Source of the DNA: CAWJMN01 sp963844055
GTDB lineage: Bacteria > Planctomycetota > Planctomycetia > Pirellulales > Pirellulaceae
Direction: 5' to 3'
DNA length: 64,000 nucleotides
Assembly: GCA_963844055.1 (NCBI GenBank)
Contig: CAWJMN010000001.1
Coordinates: 3,224,001 to 3,288,000 of the forward strand
The translations under genes and the position numbers were made by a program. Numbering within the stretch: the stretch's first letter is position 1; each line of letters opens with the position of its first letter. Below, one piece after another: positions 55,709 to 64,000 of the stretch. Under the pieces are notes generated by a model. That model made no database searches and had not been told where the DNA came from. It saw only the letters and a list, made by a program, of their open reading frames with translations.

Positions 55709-56785
55709 ATGCCCTCAATTCACGTTTTTCGATGGTGCTCACTTTGGGCCGTCCTGCTACTTGCTCTTCAAAACGGAGTTGCCATAGCGCAGACGCCCCC
55801 TGAGGTTTCCCTCACCCCAGACGATAAGCCGGGGGCCGCTAACAAGCCCATCAAGGTGTTCATCTTAATGGGCCAATCGAACATGATCGGCATGGGAGAC
55901 ATCGGCCCCGAGGCAGCGAAGGGAACGCTCAAGTATCTCACGAAGACCGATAAGAAATACCCTTGGCTCGTGGATTCTGGCGATAAGTGGACCGAGCGAA
56001 AAGACGTTTATTACTACGACGCCCGAGTGAAAAAGGGAGCCCCGCTCAGCCCGACGGCCAACAATGGCAATGCGATTGGACCCGAGTTAGGGTTTGGTTA
56101 TGTGATGGGGCATGTACTCGACGAGCCGGTACTGGTTCTTAAGTCGTGCATCGGGAATCGCAGCTTGGGGTGGGACCTGCTTCCTCCTGGCAGCAAACAG
56201 TACACGTTTGAAGGCCGAACGTATGCTGGCTACAAAGAGACGCCTGACTCGTGGGTAGAAGGACAACCGAAGAAGGAAGTCAACTGGTACGCCGGCAAGC
56301 AGTACGATGATGACATGACCAACGCAAAGGAAGCCCTCAAGAACATTGGTAAATGGATGCCAGGATACCAAGACCAAGGGTACGAAATCGCCGGGTTTGT
56401 CTGGTGGCAAGGACACAAGGATACTGGGAATGCGGCCCATGCCAGTAAGTATGAAGAGAACTTGGTACGACTTATCGAGACCCTACGTAAAGACTATGAC
56501 GCACCGAAGGCCAAGTTCGTTTTAGCGACTGGCTGTGGCAACCCGGGGCGAGAAGGACTGGGAAAGAAAATTGCCGAGGCCCAATTAGAAATGAATGATG
56601 TCAAGAAGTACCCTCAGTTTGCAGGCAATGTGAAAGCCATTGACTCTCGCGATCTCTGGCGTGAAGCAAATGTTTCTCCCAAAAACCAAGGGCACCACTA
56701 CAACCGCAATGCGGAAACCTATATGGATGTCGGCCTGCGCCTTGGTTGGGCGATGGCGGATCTTTTGAAGGGGGACAGCAAGTGA
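55709..56785 (+). CDS. SASA-domain esterase (sialate O-acetylesterase-like)
   Basis: About 358 residues with a signal peptide. The single SASA domain shows VFILMGQSNMIGMGD (nucleophile serine), GPELGFGYVMGHVL, FVWWQGHKDTGN and HHYNRNAETYMDVG near the end with the catalytic histidine. It is a paralogue of the C-terminal half of the preceding gene, 68 bases downstream on the same strand, so the pair likely came from a duplication and is co-expressed. It deacetylates a sugar ester; the glycan is unknown. Confidence 0.88.
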   Translation: MPSIHVFRWCSLWAVLLLALQNGVAIAQTPPEVSLTPDDKPGAANKPIKVFILMGQSNMIGMGDIGPEAAKGTLKYLTKTDKKYPWLVDSGDKWTERKDVYYYDARVKKGAPLSPTANNGNAIGPELGFGYVMGHVLDEPVLVLKSCIGNRSLGWDLLPPGSKQYTFEGRTYAGYKETPDSWVEGQPKKEVNWYAGKQYDDDMTNAKEALKNIGKWMPGYQDQGYEIAGFVWWQGHKDTGNAAHASKYEENLVRLIETLRKDYDAPKAKFVLATGCGNPGREGLGKKIAEAQLEMNDVKKYPQFAGNVKAIDSRDLWREANVSPKNQGHHYNRNAETYMDVGLRLGWAMADLLKGDSK

Positions 56786-57101
56786 AACTAGGCGGGTAGA
56801 GGACCGATCGCCGTTCGCCCGGCTAACTTCCTCTACAACGGCATCTAGTCCACCATACGCACCCATTTATTGGCAGCACACCATTAAATGGGTTCTACTC
56901 GCAGCATTTTTCTAGCGAAATATTTATTGGTTACCAGCCGAACCTCTGACCTTATCCGACCTGAATTTCTTTCAAATCATGGTCGCATTTTGCTTAAAAT
57001 CTATGGTAAAATGGGGCCTTGGCACCGCAACGATACTACCGGTGTTTCGAAGCGATCTATTTGTCATTCGATTTTGGCACTGGTGATATACAGAGTTTTT
57101 T
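56786..57101. other. Intergenic region upstream of the chemotaxis operon
   Basis: About 315 bases, AT-rich toward its end, with no gene. It should contain the promoter of the kinase/chemotaxis operon. No consensus promoter of high quality was recognised. Confidence 0.5.
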
Positions 57102-58295
57102 ATGCTTGAGAGCAATCGTCAGGCAACCGCTACTTTTTCGCAGCTGGTTGAGAACACGCTTTCAAGCGGCCTAGTTCCCAAAGACAGACTAGCCTCACTA
57201 GTTGTTGTCGCGAACGAAGATTCACGAGAGCTGTCCCGTCTTCTTTCCACGAGCGGCCTACTCACGCCGTTCCAGCTTTCGGCCCTTAATGAAGATCGTG
57301 TCACGTCGCTTCGTGTAGGCAACTACGACATTATTGACCGACTTGGCGCCGGCGGAATGGGAACCGTCTTTAAAGCCAGGCACCGTCGCATGAAGCGAAT
57401 TGTTGCTTTGAAGGTGCTGGCTGCCCAACTTTCTGAGAATCCCGTTTTTGTCAAACGGTTTCAGCGAGAAGTAGAGGCGATCGCCGCACTGGGCCATCCA
57501 AATGTCGTCATGGCGTACGATGCTGACGAAGCAGAGATCGGCCATTTTTTAGTGATGGAGTTTGTCAGCGGACGTGATCTCGCGGCTTGTGTCGAGCGAG
57601 AGGGAACATTCTCATTACCCCGTGCCGTCGACAGTATCCTCCAAGCAGCGCGCGGCTTAGCCTATTCTCATTCTCAAGGGATTGTTCATCGTGATATCAA
57701 GCCGCACAATTTGCTGCGCGATGAAAACGGGACCATCAAGGTAACCGACCTTGGACTTGCTCGACTCAATCACGGAGCGGATGGGCCTGTCGCAGGGACA
57801 GATGTAACGATGGCAGGCGGGGTGATCGGGACGATCAACTACATGCCGCCCGAACAAGCGATCGATTCGACAACAATCGATCATCGGGCCGACATCTACA
57901 GCCTCGGCTGCACACTGTACTACCTTCTCACAGGCGGACCGCCCTACGATGGCCCTACGATCATGGCGATCCTTCTGAAGCATCGCGATGGCGAAATTCC
58001 CCGGCTTAGCACCGCTCGCCCCGAAACGCCGCCACAGCTCGACAGCCTTTTCCAGCGGATGTTGGCCAAGGACCCCGAACAACGTGTACAACAGATGTCG
58101 GACGTTGTGGCAGAATTAGAAACCATCGCAGCCATCCTTCCTGCAGAGTCAGCGACGGCTTCGACTTCTGCGACAGTCGACTTTGCTCAGCGGAACAAGT
58201 GCGTTTCTGGGCTCAACGGTTCCAACAAAGTCGTTGCCAGAGAGGACGCAGGAGATCGCACCTCGGGTTGCCCCGATGACGGTGCTGATCGTTGA
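57102..58295 (+). CDS. Cytoplasmic Ser/Thr protein kinase, probably fused with the downstream receivers by a frameshift
   Basis: The N-terminal 65 residues are helical, then a complete Hanks kinase domain: glycine loop GAGGMGTVFKA, lysine in VALKVL, catalytic HRDIKPHNLLRD, DLGLARL in place of DFG, and CTLYYLLTGGPPYDGP. No membrane segment or PASTA domain follows, unlike PknB. The last 30 residues (from about NKCVSGLN) lack domain character while a second frame across the same DNA reads on into the response regulator, so a one-base break around 58190-58280 is likely. It heads the chemotaxis operon. Confidence 0.85.
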   Translation: MLESNRQATATFSQLVENTLSSGLVPKDRLASLVVVANEDSRELSRLLSTSGLLTPFQLSALNEDRVTSLRVGNYDIIDRLGAGGMGTVFKARHRRMKRIVALKVLAAQLSENPVFVKRFQREVEAIAALGHPNVVMAYDADEAEIGHFLVMEFVSGRDLAACVEREGTFSLPRAVDSILQAARGLAYSHSQGIVHRDIKPHNLLRDENGTIKVTDLGLARLNHGADGPVAGTDVTMAGGVIGTINYMPPEQAIDSTTIDHRADIYSLGCTLYYLLTGGPPYDGPTIMAILLKHRDGEIPRLSTARPETPPQLDSLFQRMLAKDPEQRVQQMSDVVAELETIAAILPAESATASTSATVDFAQRNKCVSGLNGSNKVVAREDAGDRTSGCPDDGADR

Positions 58296-59070
58296 GCCAT
58301 CGCGGGTTCAGTCGGCAATTATCAAGAGCTATCTACAGTCGAGTCTGTTCTCAGTTGTGGGCACCGTACCTAATGGAACTGCCGCTATTGAGGCAGTTCG
58401 CAGCTTACGGCCGCGAGCGGTTATTTCCGCGATGCACCTGTCAGATTTCAGCGGCGTGCATTTGGCCCAACAGATTCGTGAAGAGATCAAATTGAATGCC
58501 CCCGGATTCGTGCTGATAACCAGCGAATCTGACGATGGCGAATCCGTTACGCTCCACAAGCTAAATCGAGTCCTGTTACTCCACAAACCGTTCACCGCAG
58601 GGCAGATGCTAGACGCGATCAACCAGGTAACAGGAGCCTCGATGTCCCTGTCCCTGCAAACCACGGTTGGCGACCGGATTGCCAAGCCCCCAAAAGACCG
58701 TAGCCAGCTGCGAGTTTTGATCGCTGACGATAGCAGCACCGCCCGAATTAACGTGCGAACGGTGCTTCAAGGACTCGGTTTTACCCAGTTTTTAGAGGTT
58801 CCGGACGGGGCTCATGCAATCGCAGTCGCCGCTCAAGAAAAGTGCGATTTAATCGTCACCGACTATAATATGCCCCTCATGGACGGTCGGGCCCTAGTTA
58901 GCTATTTGAAACAAAATCTGGCAACCGCCTCAATTCCAATTATGATGGTAACAACCGAGACCGAGCCCCGGGTACTCGATCCGGTTCGGCAATTGGGTGT
59001 GGTGGCCATTTTTCCGAAGGCTTTTCCGGCCAGTGATGTGGGGCCCCTCCTCGATTTGCTATTTGGCTGA
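58276..59070 (+). CDS. Double-receiver response regulator, first receiver degenerate
   Basis: About 264 residues in two REC domains. The first (VLIVEPSRVQSAIIKSYL ... RAVISAMHLSDFSG) has Ala at the phospho-acceptor position, so it is probably a pseudo-receiver. The second (VLIADDSSTARINVRTVL ... LIVTDYNMPLMDG ... MVTTET ... FPKAF) keeps Asp, Thr and Lys and should be phosphorylated, perhaps by the downstream CheA. ATG 58276 overlaps the kinase stop at 58295; the same frame is open to 58183, and fusion with the kinase is likely. No DNA-binding output domain is present. Confidence 0.8.
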   Translation: MTVLIVEPSRVQSAIIKSYLQSSLFSVVGTVPNGTAAIEAVRSLRPRAVISAMHLSDFSGVHLAQQIREEIKLNAPGFVLITSESDDGESVTLHKLNRVLLLHKPFTAGQMLDAINQVTGASMSLSLQTTVGDRIAKPPKDRSQLRVLIADDSSTARINVRTVLQGLGFTQFLEVPDGAHAIAVAAQEKCDLIVTDYNMPLMDGRALVSYLKQNLATASIPIMMVTTETEPRVLDPVRQLGVVAIFPKAFPASDVGPLLDLLFG

Positions 59071-59172
59071 TAGCGCCTTTCGCCGTTCTTCTGCGGCCTC
59101 ATGGCATGTGGCCATTGTAGCGATGGTCACGTATTTATGAGTTGGCGCGTAAGCGGCAGGTAAATCCAGCGG

Positions 59173-61470
59173 GTGGACGAGTCGGACATGTCGAACAGTG
59201 AAATCCTCCGCGAATTCTTGCTTGAGACGCATGAGAACCTAGCTCTGCTAGATTCCGATCTTGTCACTCTGGAAAAGAACCCCACCGAGAAAAACACGCT
59301 CGCGCAGGTCTTCCGCACCTTGCACAGCGTCAAGGGAACGGCCGGGTTCATGGGGCTGGTCAAGCTTCAATCCGTTGCCCACTCTGCGGAAAGCTTGCTA
59401 AGCCGTTTGCGGGCGGGCGAACTTCGCTTCAACCCGACGATCGCCACAGCCATGCTGGGCGTCGTTGACGCCATTCGTTCAATGCTGTCTAGCATCGAAA
59501 CCACGGGAGACGAAGGACCAGGGGACTATACGGCGCTGATTGCCGAGGTGGATCGACTGCGAGAAACAGGTGGAACAGAGGTCCCAGTAACTCCGCCGCC
59601 ACCACCAGTGGCTCAGGTTACTGAGGCACCACCTGTCAGCCCGATTGCGGCTCTTCCTAAGATTTTGCCGGAAGAAGCCAAACCCGTCGATTCTGCTTCC
59701 ACCTCCCAGACGATTTTTATCGCTCCCACCGACGCGACTTCGGAAGTCAAAGCCGTCCAAGTGACAGACTCTAACATTCGGGTGGATGTTGGCTTGCTCG
59801 ACAAGCTAATGACATTGGTGGGCGAGTTGGTTTTAGCCCGTAATCAGATCTTGCAATACAGTACGTTGCATGAAGACGATGGGTTCCTTGGCGCCGTGCA
59901 ACGGCTGAACTTGCTGACCTCCGAACTGCAGGCCAGCGTGATGAAAACGCGGATGCAGCCGATTGGGAATGTGCTTAACAAATTCCCGCGTGTGGTCCGT
60001 GATTTAGCGCTTGCTTGCGGCAAACAGGTCCGCTTCGAGATGGAAGGGCAAGACACCGAACTTGACAAAACCTTGATTGAGGCGATCCGAGACCCACTGA
60101 CGCACATGGTTCGGAATGCCATCGACCACGGCATCGAAACGCCCCAGGTTCGCCAATCGCGTGGCAAACCGGAAGAAGGGCGATTGCAAATGGTGGCTCA
60201 TCACGAGGGTGGCAAGGTAATCATCGAGATTATCGATGACGGCGGGGGAATCGACGTCGCCCGCGTACGCGAGAAAGCACTAAACGCCCGGCTAGTATCT
60301 CCCGAGATCTTGGCTCGTATGTCGCGGCAAGAGATTCTGCGACTGATTTTTCTGCCCGGGTTTTCTACTGCCGAGTCCGTTACCCAGTTCTCCGGGCGTG
60401 GAGTGGGTATGGATGTGGTCCGAACTAATATCGAAAAGATCGGCGGAACGGTCGATATTGAAAGCCCCCAGGGACAGGGGACGACAATCCGCACCAAGAT
60501 CCCGCTTACCCTTGCAATCATCCCCGCGCTAATCATTGTCAGTGGCGGCCAACGATACGCGATTCCCCAAGTGAGCTTGCTGGAACTTGTGCGACTCGAA
60601 CACGAGCAGGCATTGCGAGGGATCGAGCGATTGCAAGGCGCACCGGTTTATCGGCTACGCGGTACTCTTCTTCCCCTGGTTTTTCTTGATGCACAGCTAC
60701 AGCTTGCCGTCACCCGCAGCGCCGTGGATGACTTGAACATTCTTGTGCTCCAAGCCGATGACCGTGCCTTTGGGCTTGTCGTTGATGAGATTCGCGATAC
60801 GGAAGAAATTGTCGTCAAGCCATTACAGAAGCAACTGAAAGGCATCTCCGTATTCGCCGGCGCCGCGATCATGGGAGATGGCCTCGTTGCGCTAGTACTG
60901 GATGTGCTCGGCTTGGCCCAGCGGGCGCACGTAGTCTCTGGGGTCAAGAGCAGAGCTCTCAGCGAACATGAGCGTCCAGTAACTCAAACGGCAAGTACTG
61001 GGCAAACGCTACTCCTCTTCTCGCCCAGCGCAGGGGGACAGATGGCAATTCCTCTATCGCTCGTGGCCCGACTGGAAGAGTTTCCCCCCTCATTGCTTGA
61101 GCCGCTTGGCACACGCCAAGTGGTACAGTACCGCGGCGACATCTTACCGTTAATCGATATTTCCGAGGCCCTCGATTCTCTCCAGTTCGGCAGCCCCACG
61201 TCGACAATCGAAAAACACGGCCTGCCCCCAGGCGACTTGCCAGAGACGGTTCCCGTCATTGTGTATGCCGCAGGCAATCAGCGAGTCGGACTAATCGTCC
61301 ACCAGGTCCTCGACATCATCCATGATCAAGTAAGCTCTCAATCGCGGGCCAATCGACCTGGCGTATTGTTCACGGCAATCATTCAGGACAAAGTCACCGA
61401 GTTTATCGACGTCGCCGACTTGGTAAGGCATGCCCTCACAAATCTCCTTCACCCGACACCAGGAACCTAG
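59173..61470 (+). CDS. cheA: Chemotaxis histidine kinase CheA
   Basis: 765 residues from GTG 59173 (ATG 59188 is an alternative). P1/Hpt has His51 in LHSVKGTAGF, followed by a Pro/Ala-rich linker. P3 dimerisation is around 205-270 (DVGLLDKLMTLVGELVLARNQ). P4 ATPase shows MVRNAIDHGIE, DDGGGID and GRGVGMDVV. P5 CheW-like is at about 440-590. A second CheW-like domain fills 610-755 (GGQMAIPLSLVARLEEFPPS ... VPVIVYAAGNQRVGLI), an extra compared with E. coli CheA. The P2 CheY-binding domain is absent. It binds receptors through CheW and phosphorylates response regulators; the neighbours supply both. Confidence 0.94.
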   Translation: MDESDMSNSEILREFLLETHENLALLDSDLVTLEKNPTEKNTLAQVFRTLHSVKGTAGFMGLVKLQSVAHSAESLLSRLRAGELRFNPTIATAMLGVVDAIRSMLSSIETTGDEGPGDYTALIAEVDRLRETGGTEVPVTPPPPPVAQVTEAPPVSPIAALPKILPEEAKPVDSASTSQTIFIAPTDATSEVKAVQVTDSNIRVDVGLLDKLMTLVGELVLARNQILQYSTLHEDDGFLGAVQRLNLLTSELQASVMKTRMQPIGNVLNKFPRVVRDLALACGKQVRFEMEGQDTELDKTLIEAIRDPLTHMVRNAIDHGIETPQVRQSRGKPEEGRLQMVAHHEGGKVIIEIIDDGGGIDVARVREKALNARLVSPEILARMSRQEILRLIFLPGFSTAESVTQFSGRGVGMDVVRTNIEKIGGTVDIESPQGQGTTIRTKIPLTLAIIPALIIVSGGQRYAIPQVSLLELVRLEHEQALRGIERLQGAPVYRLRGTLLPLVFLDAQLQLAVTRSAVDDLNILVLQADDRAFGLVVDEIRDTEEIVVKPLQKQLKGISVFAGAAIMGDGLVALVLDVLGLAQRAHVVSGVKSRALSEHERPVTQTASTGQTLLLFSPSAGGQMAIPLSLVARLEEFPPSLLEPLGTRQVVQYRGDILPLIDISEALDSLQFGSPTSTIEKHGLPPGDLPETVPVIVYAAGNQRVGLIVHQVLDIIHDQVSSQSRANRPGVLFTAIIQDKVTEFIDVADLVRHALTNLLHPTPGT

Positions 61471-61495
61471 GCGCACCGCGCAAGCCAAATCCCCC

Positions 61496-61936
61496 ATGAC
61501 CGTTAACCGTCAGTTTTGCACGTTCTACTTGGGCGACCAATACTTTGGGCTCGACGTATTGAAAGTGCAAGAGATTATTCCCCAACAACCGCTTACGCCG
61601 GTCCCCTTGGCTCACCCCATGGTGCTTGGCCTGATCAACCTTCGTGGACAAATTGTGACCGCCATCAGCCTACGAGAGAGACTCGAATTGCCACCCGGCC
61701 CTGAAGATGGCGAACCGCTTAACGTGGTGGTGCAGACTCCTGATGGGGCGGTTTGTCTGCTCGTGGATGAAATTGGTGACGTACTAGAAGTGACGGAACA
61801 ACAATTCGAGCGCCCCCCGGATACCCTACAGGGCGTGGCCCGTGACCTCATTCAAGGTGCTTACAAACTGGATGGACGACTCTTAGTAATACTCGACCCA
61901 GAACTGATTATCTCCTTGCCCTCCGCACAAAACTGA
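61496..61936 (+). CDS. cheW: Chemotaxis adaptor protein CheW
   Basis: 146 residues from ATG 61496; the frame is open to 61430 but that overlaps cheA. It shows TFYLGDQYFGLDVLKVQEIIPQ and GLINLRGQIVTAISLRERLEL followed by VCLLVDEIGDVLEV, the CheW SH3-like pattern. It couples the chemoreceptor encoded next to CheA. It lies 26 bases after cheA and 52 before the receptor gene in the same operon. Confidence 0.94.
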   Translation: MTVNRQFCTFYLGDQYFGLDVLKVQEIIPQQPLTPVPLAHPMVLGLINLRGQIVTAISLRERLELPPGPEDGEPLNVVVQTPDGAVCLLVDEIGDVLEVTEQQFERPPDTLQGVARDLIQGAYKLDGRLLVILDPELIISLPSAQN

Positions 61937-61987
61937 CACTCTAAAACATCAAATCAAGACACCTCCTGTTCCACTTGAGACACTTCC

Positions 61988-63943
61988 ATGAAAACGAACA
62001 AACGCACCACGAAAGCCAAGCCGACCGCCAAACCTAAAGCAGCTTCGTGGCTGAAAATGGCTGCCGCTTCCCTTGATAGCTTGCAGTCGAACGTATTTAT
62101 TGCCAATAACGATCTGGAGATCGTCTATATCAATGATTGTGCGAAGCAGACCTTGGCAAAAATCGCTGGCGAAATTCGTCGAGCTTTTAAGGTAGAGATT
62201 GACGATATTCTCGGCTCCTCCATTCATGCTTTCCATCAAGATGCCGCGCGCGTGGAGAAGATCCTTTCGAACCCTAAATCACTCCCTCACCAAGCGGAGT
62301 TTACCTTTGGGCCCGTAACCTTGCAGGCGCGGATCAATAGCATTCCAGGACTAAGAGGTGCCGTGCAAGGTTACATCGTTGCCTGGGAAGATATCACCTA
62401 TCGTCGACGACTAGAACTCGACTATGCCGGGCAGATCGCCGCCATCCAGCGTTCGCAGGCGGTGATCGAGTTTGACATGGATGGTACCGTGACCGGCGCC
62501 AACGAGATCTTCCTAGACATGATGGGCTACAAACTGGAGGAAATCCAAGGGCAACGCCATAGCATGTTTGTGGACGAGCATACGCGAGGCACTCCTGAAT
62601 ACCGAGATATGTGGCAACGCCTCAATCGTGGCGAATTTGTCACAGGAGAATTCCGCCATGTCGGCAAAGGTGGGCGTGAAGTCTACATTCAAGGTGTTTA
62701 CAGTCCAATCGTTGACAAACAAGGCAAGCCCTTCAAGGTTGTCAAATACGCAACCGACGTTACCGAAGCCAAACTACGTAACGCCGATTTCCAAGGGCAG
62801 GTCGCAGCAATTGGCCGCGTTCAAGCCGTGATCGAATTCGGGCTCGATGGTGTTATTACCAGCGCGAACGACAACTTCCTGCAAGCCATGGGATACCGGC
62901 TAGACGAAGTGAAGGGGCGGCACCACAGCCTATTCGTGGATCCAGCCCATGCCAACAGCATGGAATACCGCCAATTCTGGCTCGATCTCGCCGCCGGACG
63001 GCAGCAATCGGGCCGTTTCCGACGCATTGGCAAGGGAGGCCAGGAGGTCTGGATTCAGGGCTCCTATTTCCCGATTCTCGACCATTCGGGCCGACCGTTC
63101 AAAGTGGTCAAATATGCCTCAAATATCACGCAACTGAAACAGGTAGAAGCGGCACTGGAGAACACGGTACAGTCCCTGGCCAGTGCAGCCCAAGAGCTAA
63201 CCTCGGTGAGCCAGCAGATGGCGGCCAACTCGGAAGAAACTGCTGCTCAAGCCAGCGTTGTTTCCGCCGCAGCCGAGCAAGTCAGCCGAAACGTGGGAAC
63301 CGTCGCCTGCGCCACCGAAGAAATGGGGGCAAGCATCAAGGAGATTGCCAAGAATGCCAACGAGGCGGCAAGGGTTGCAACAACGGCCGTTAAGGTGGCC
63401 GAAAAGACCAACGCTACCGTTTCTAAACTGGGCGAAAGCAGCGCTGAAATCGGCAATGTCATTAAGGTCATCACATCGATCGCCCAGCAAACAAACCTCC
63501 TTGCACTAAACGCTACGATTGAGGCCGCACGGGCTGGTGAAGCCGGCAAAGGCTTTGCTGTGGTCGCCAACGAGGTGAAGGAACTCGCCAAACAAACGGC
63601 CAAGGCGACCGAGGACATCGGACGTAAGATCGAAGCCATTCAGGCAGATACCAAAAGCTCGGTCGACGCCATTGGCCAGATCAGCACGATCATCGGTCGC
63701 ATCAACGACATTCAAAGCACAATTGCCAGCGCTGTGGAAGAGCAAACCGCTACCACTGCCGAGATCTCCCGCAATGTTGGGGAAGCTGCCCTGGGAAGCC
63801 GTGAGATCGCCCAAAATGTTATGGGCGTAGCACAGGCCGCTCGCAGCACCACCGAAGGGGCAGCCAATACAAAGGCCTCCGCCGAAGAATTGGCCCGCAT
63901 GGCAGTGGAATTACAGCACCTTGTGACAAAACTCGAAACCTAA
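61988..63943 (+). CDS. Soluble methyl-accepting chemotaxis protein with PAS repeats
   Basis: 651 residues without a membrane segment. A basic N-terminal stretch (residues 1-20) is followed by a PAS-like domain (about 25-140) and two similar PAS domains in tandem (about 146-264 and 268-385: QAVIEFDMDGTVTGAN and QAVIEFGLDGVITSAN; both end HSMFVDE/HSLFVDP then GKGGxEVxIQG). The rest is the MCP signalling hairpin whose tip reads ITSIAQQTNLLALNATIEAARAGEAGKGFAVVA. It is a cytoplasmic receptor sensing an internal signal. Candidate methylation sites are Gln/Glu pairs on the helices. The window ends 57 bases later at an ATG with GGGAAG before it, perhaps the start of the next operon gene. Confidence 0.94.
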   Translation: MKTNKRTTKAKPTAKPKAASWLKMAAASLDSLQSNVFIANNDLEIVYINDCAKQTLAKIAGEIRRAFKVEIDDILGSSIHAFHQDAARVEKILSNPKSLPHQAEFTFGPVTLQARINSIPGLRGAVQGYIVAWEDITYRRRLELDYAGQIAAIQRSQAVIEFDMDGTVTGANEIFLDMMGYKLEEIQGQRHSMFVDEHTRGTPEYRDMWQRLNRGEFVTGEFRHVGKGGREVYIQGVYSPIVDKQGKPFKVVKYATDVTEAKLRNADFQGQVAAIGRVQAVIEFGLDGVITSANDNFLQAMGYRLDEVKGRHHSLFVDPAHANSMEYRQFWLDLAAGRQQSGRFRRIGKGGQEVWIQGSYFPILDHSGRPFKVVKYASNITQLKQVEAALENTVQSLASAAQELTSVSQQMAANSEETAAQASVVSAAAEQVSRNVGTVACATEEMGASIKEIAKNANEAARVATTAVKVAEKTNATVSKLGESSAEIGNVIKVITSIAQQTNLLALNATIEAARAGEAGKGFAVVANEVKELAKQTAKATEDIGRKIEAIQADTKSSVDAIGQISTIIGRINDIQSTIASAVEEQTATTAEISRNVGEAALGSREIAQNVMGVAQAARSTTEGAANTKASAEELARMAVELQHLVTKLET

Positions 63944-64000
63944 ATTCGCTAAGATGATGAGAAGGACTCGTAGAACGCTCAACGGGAAGTTTAATTCATG

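Overview
The window comes from a planctomycete, most likely of the Pirellulaceae. The signs are a Planctomycetes-type secretion leader (a short LExLExRxLMA-like motif) on a 1,231-residue dockerin-ended repeat protein, a cytochrome-like DUF1549/DUF1553 protein paired with a Tat-exported DUF1501 protein behind an ECF sigma factor, a sulfatase, a DUF6288/SASA fusion, and a cytoplasmic Ser/Thr kinase inside a chemotaxis operon. FliM and the chemotaxis genes imply a flagellated, swimming cell. Genus cannot be settled from the sequence alone.

Layout: 1-7.3 kb holds a PilJ-type hybrid histidine kinase (5' end outside the window), a three-gene ABC-2 exporter, fliM and proA. 7.5-11.4 kb is the extracellular PPC-repeat protein. 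12.3-16.3 kb holds a C-terminal processing protease, an AlkA-like glycosylase, a QueD/PTPS homologue and a membrane thioredoxin-fold protein. 16.6-18.4 kb is an ABC-2 permease gene split by a frameshift. 18.9-25.9 kb looks like one operon: ECF sigma, candidate anti-sigma, secreted coiled-coil protein, DUF1549/DUF1553, DUF1501 and a small secreted helical protein, closed by a strong terminator. A tRNA-Arg(CCG) follows.

From 26.3 to about 29.7 kb is an accessory island: a relic tyrosine recombinase abutting the tRNA, an AT-rich orphan gene, an IS5-family fragment, two small immunity-type genes (SUKH and RraB-like) flanked by two families of short repeats, and a DUF2924 fragment. 29.8-31.5 kb has a frameshifted NAD(P)-binding protein and DUF1990. 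31.6-38.6 kb is a tripartite RND efflux system. 39.4-44.1 kb has a secreted hypothetical, a PHB-depolymerase-like esterase, a tiny acidic-tail protein and a sulfatase. 44.8-50.1 kb is the imuA-imuB-dnaE2 mutagenesis cassette with a well-formed promoter. 50.7-56.8 kb has a GH13 branching-type enzyme and two SASA esterases. 57.1-63.9 kb is a chemotaxis operon: kinase, double receiver, CheA, CheW and a soluble PAS chemoreceptor.

A striking property is the number of single-base reading-frame breaks in otherwise intact, conserved genes: the ABC-2 permease, the NAD(P)-binding protein, dnaE2, the tail of the PPC protein and probably the kinase/receiver pair. Because the sequence past each break still encodes the expected family residues, residual indel errors in the sequence are the simplest explanation. 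No CRISPR array, rRNA or intact transposase was seen. The most unusual biology is the immunity-gene island with repeats at gene ends.
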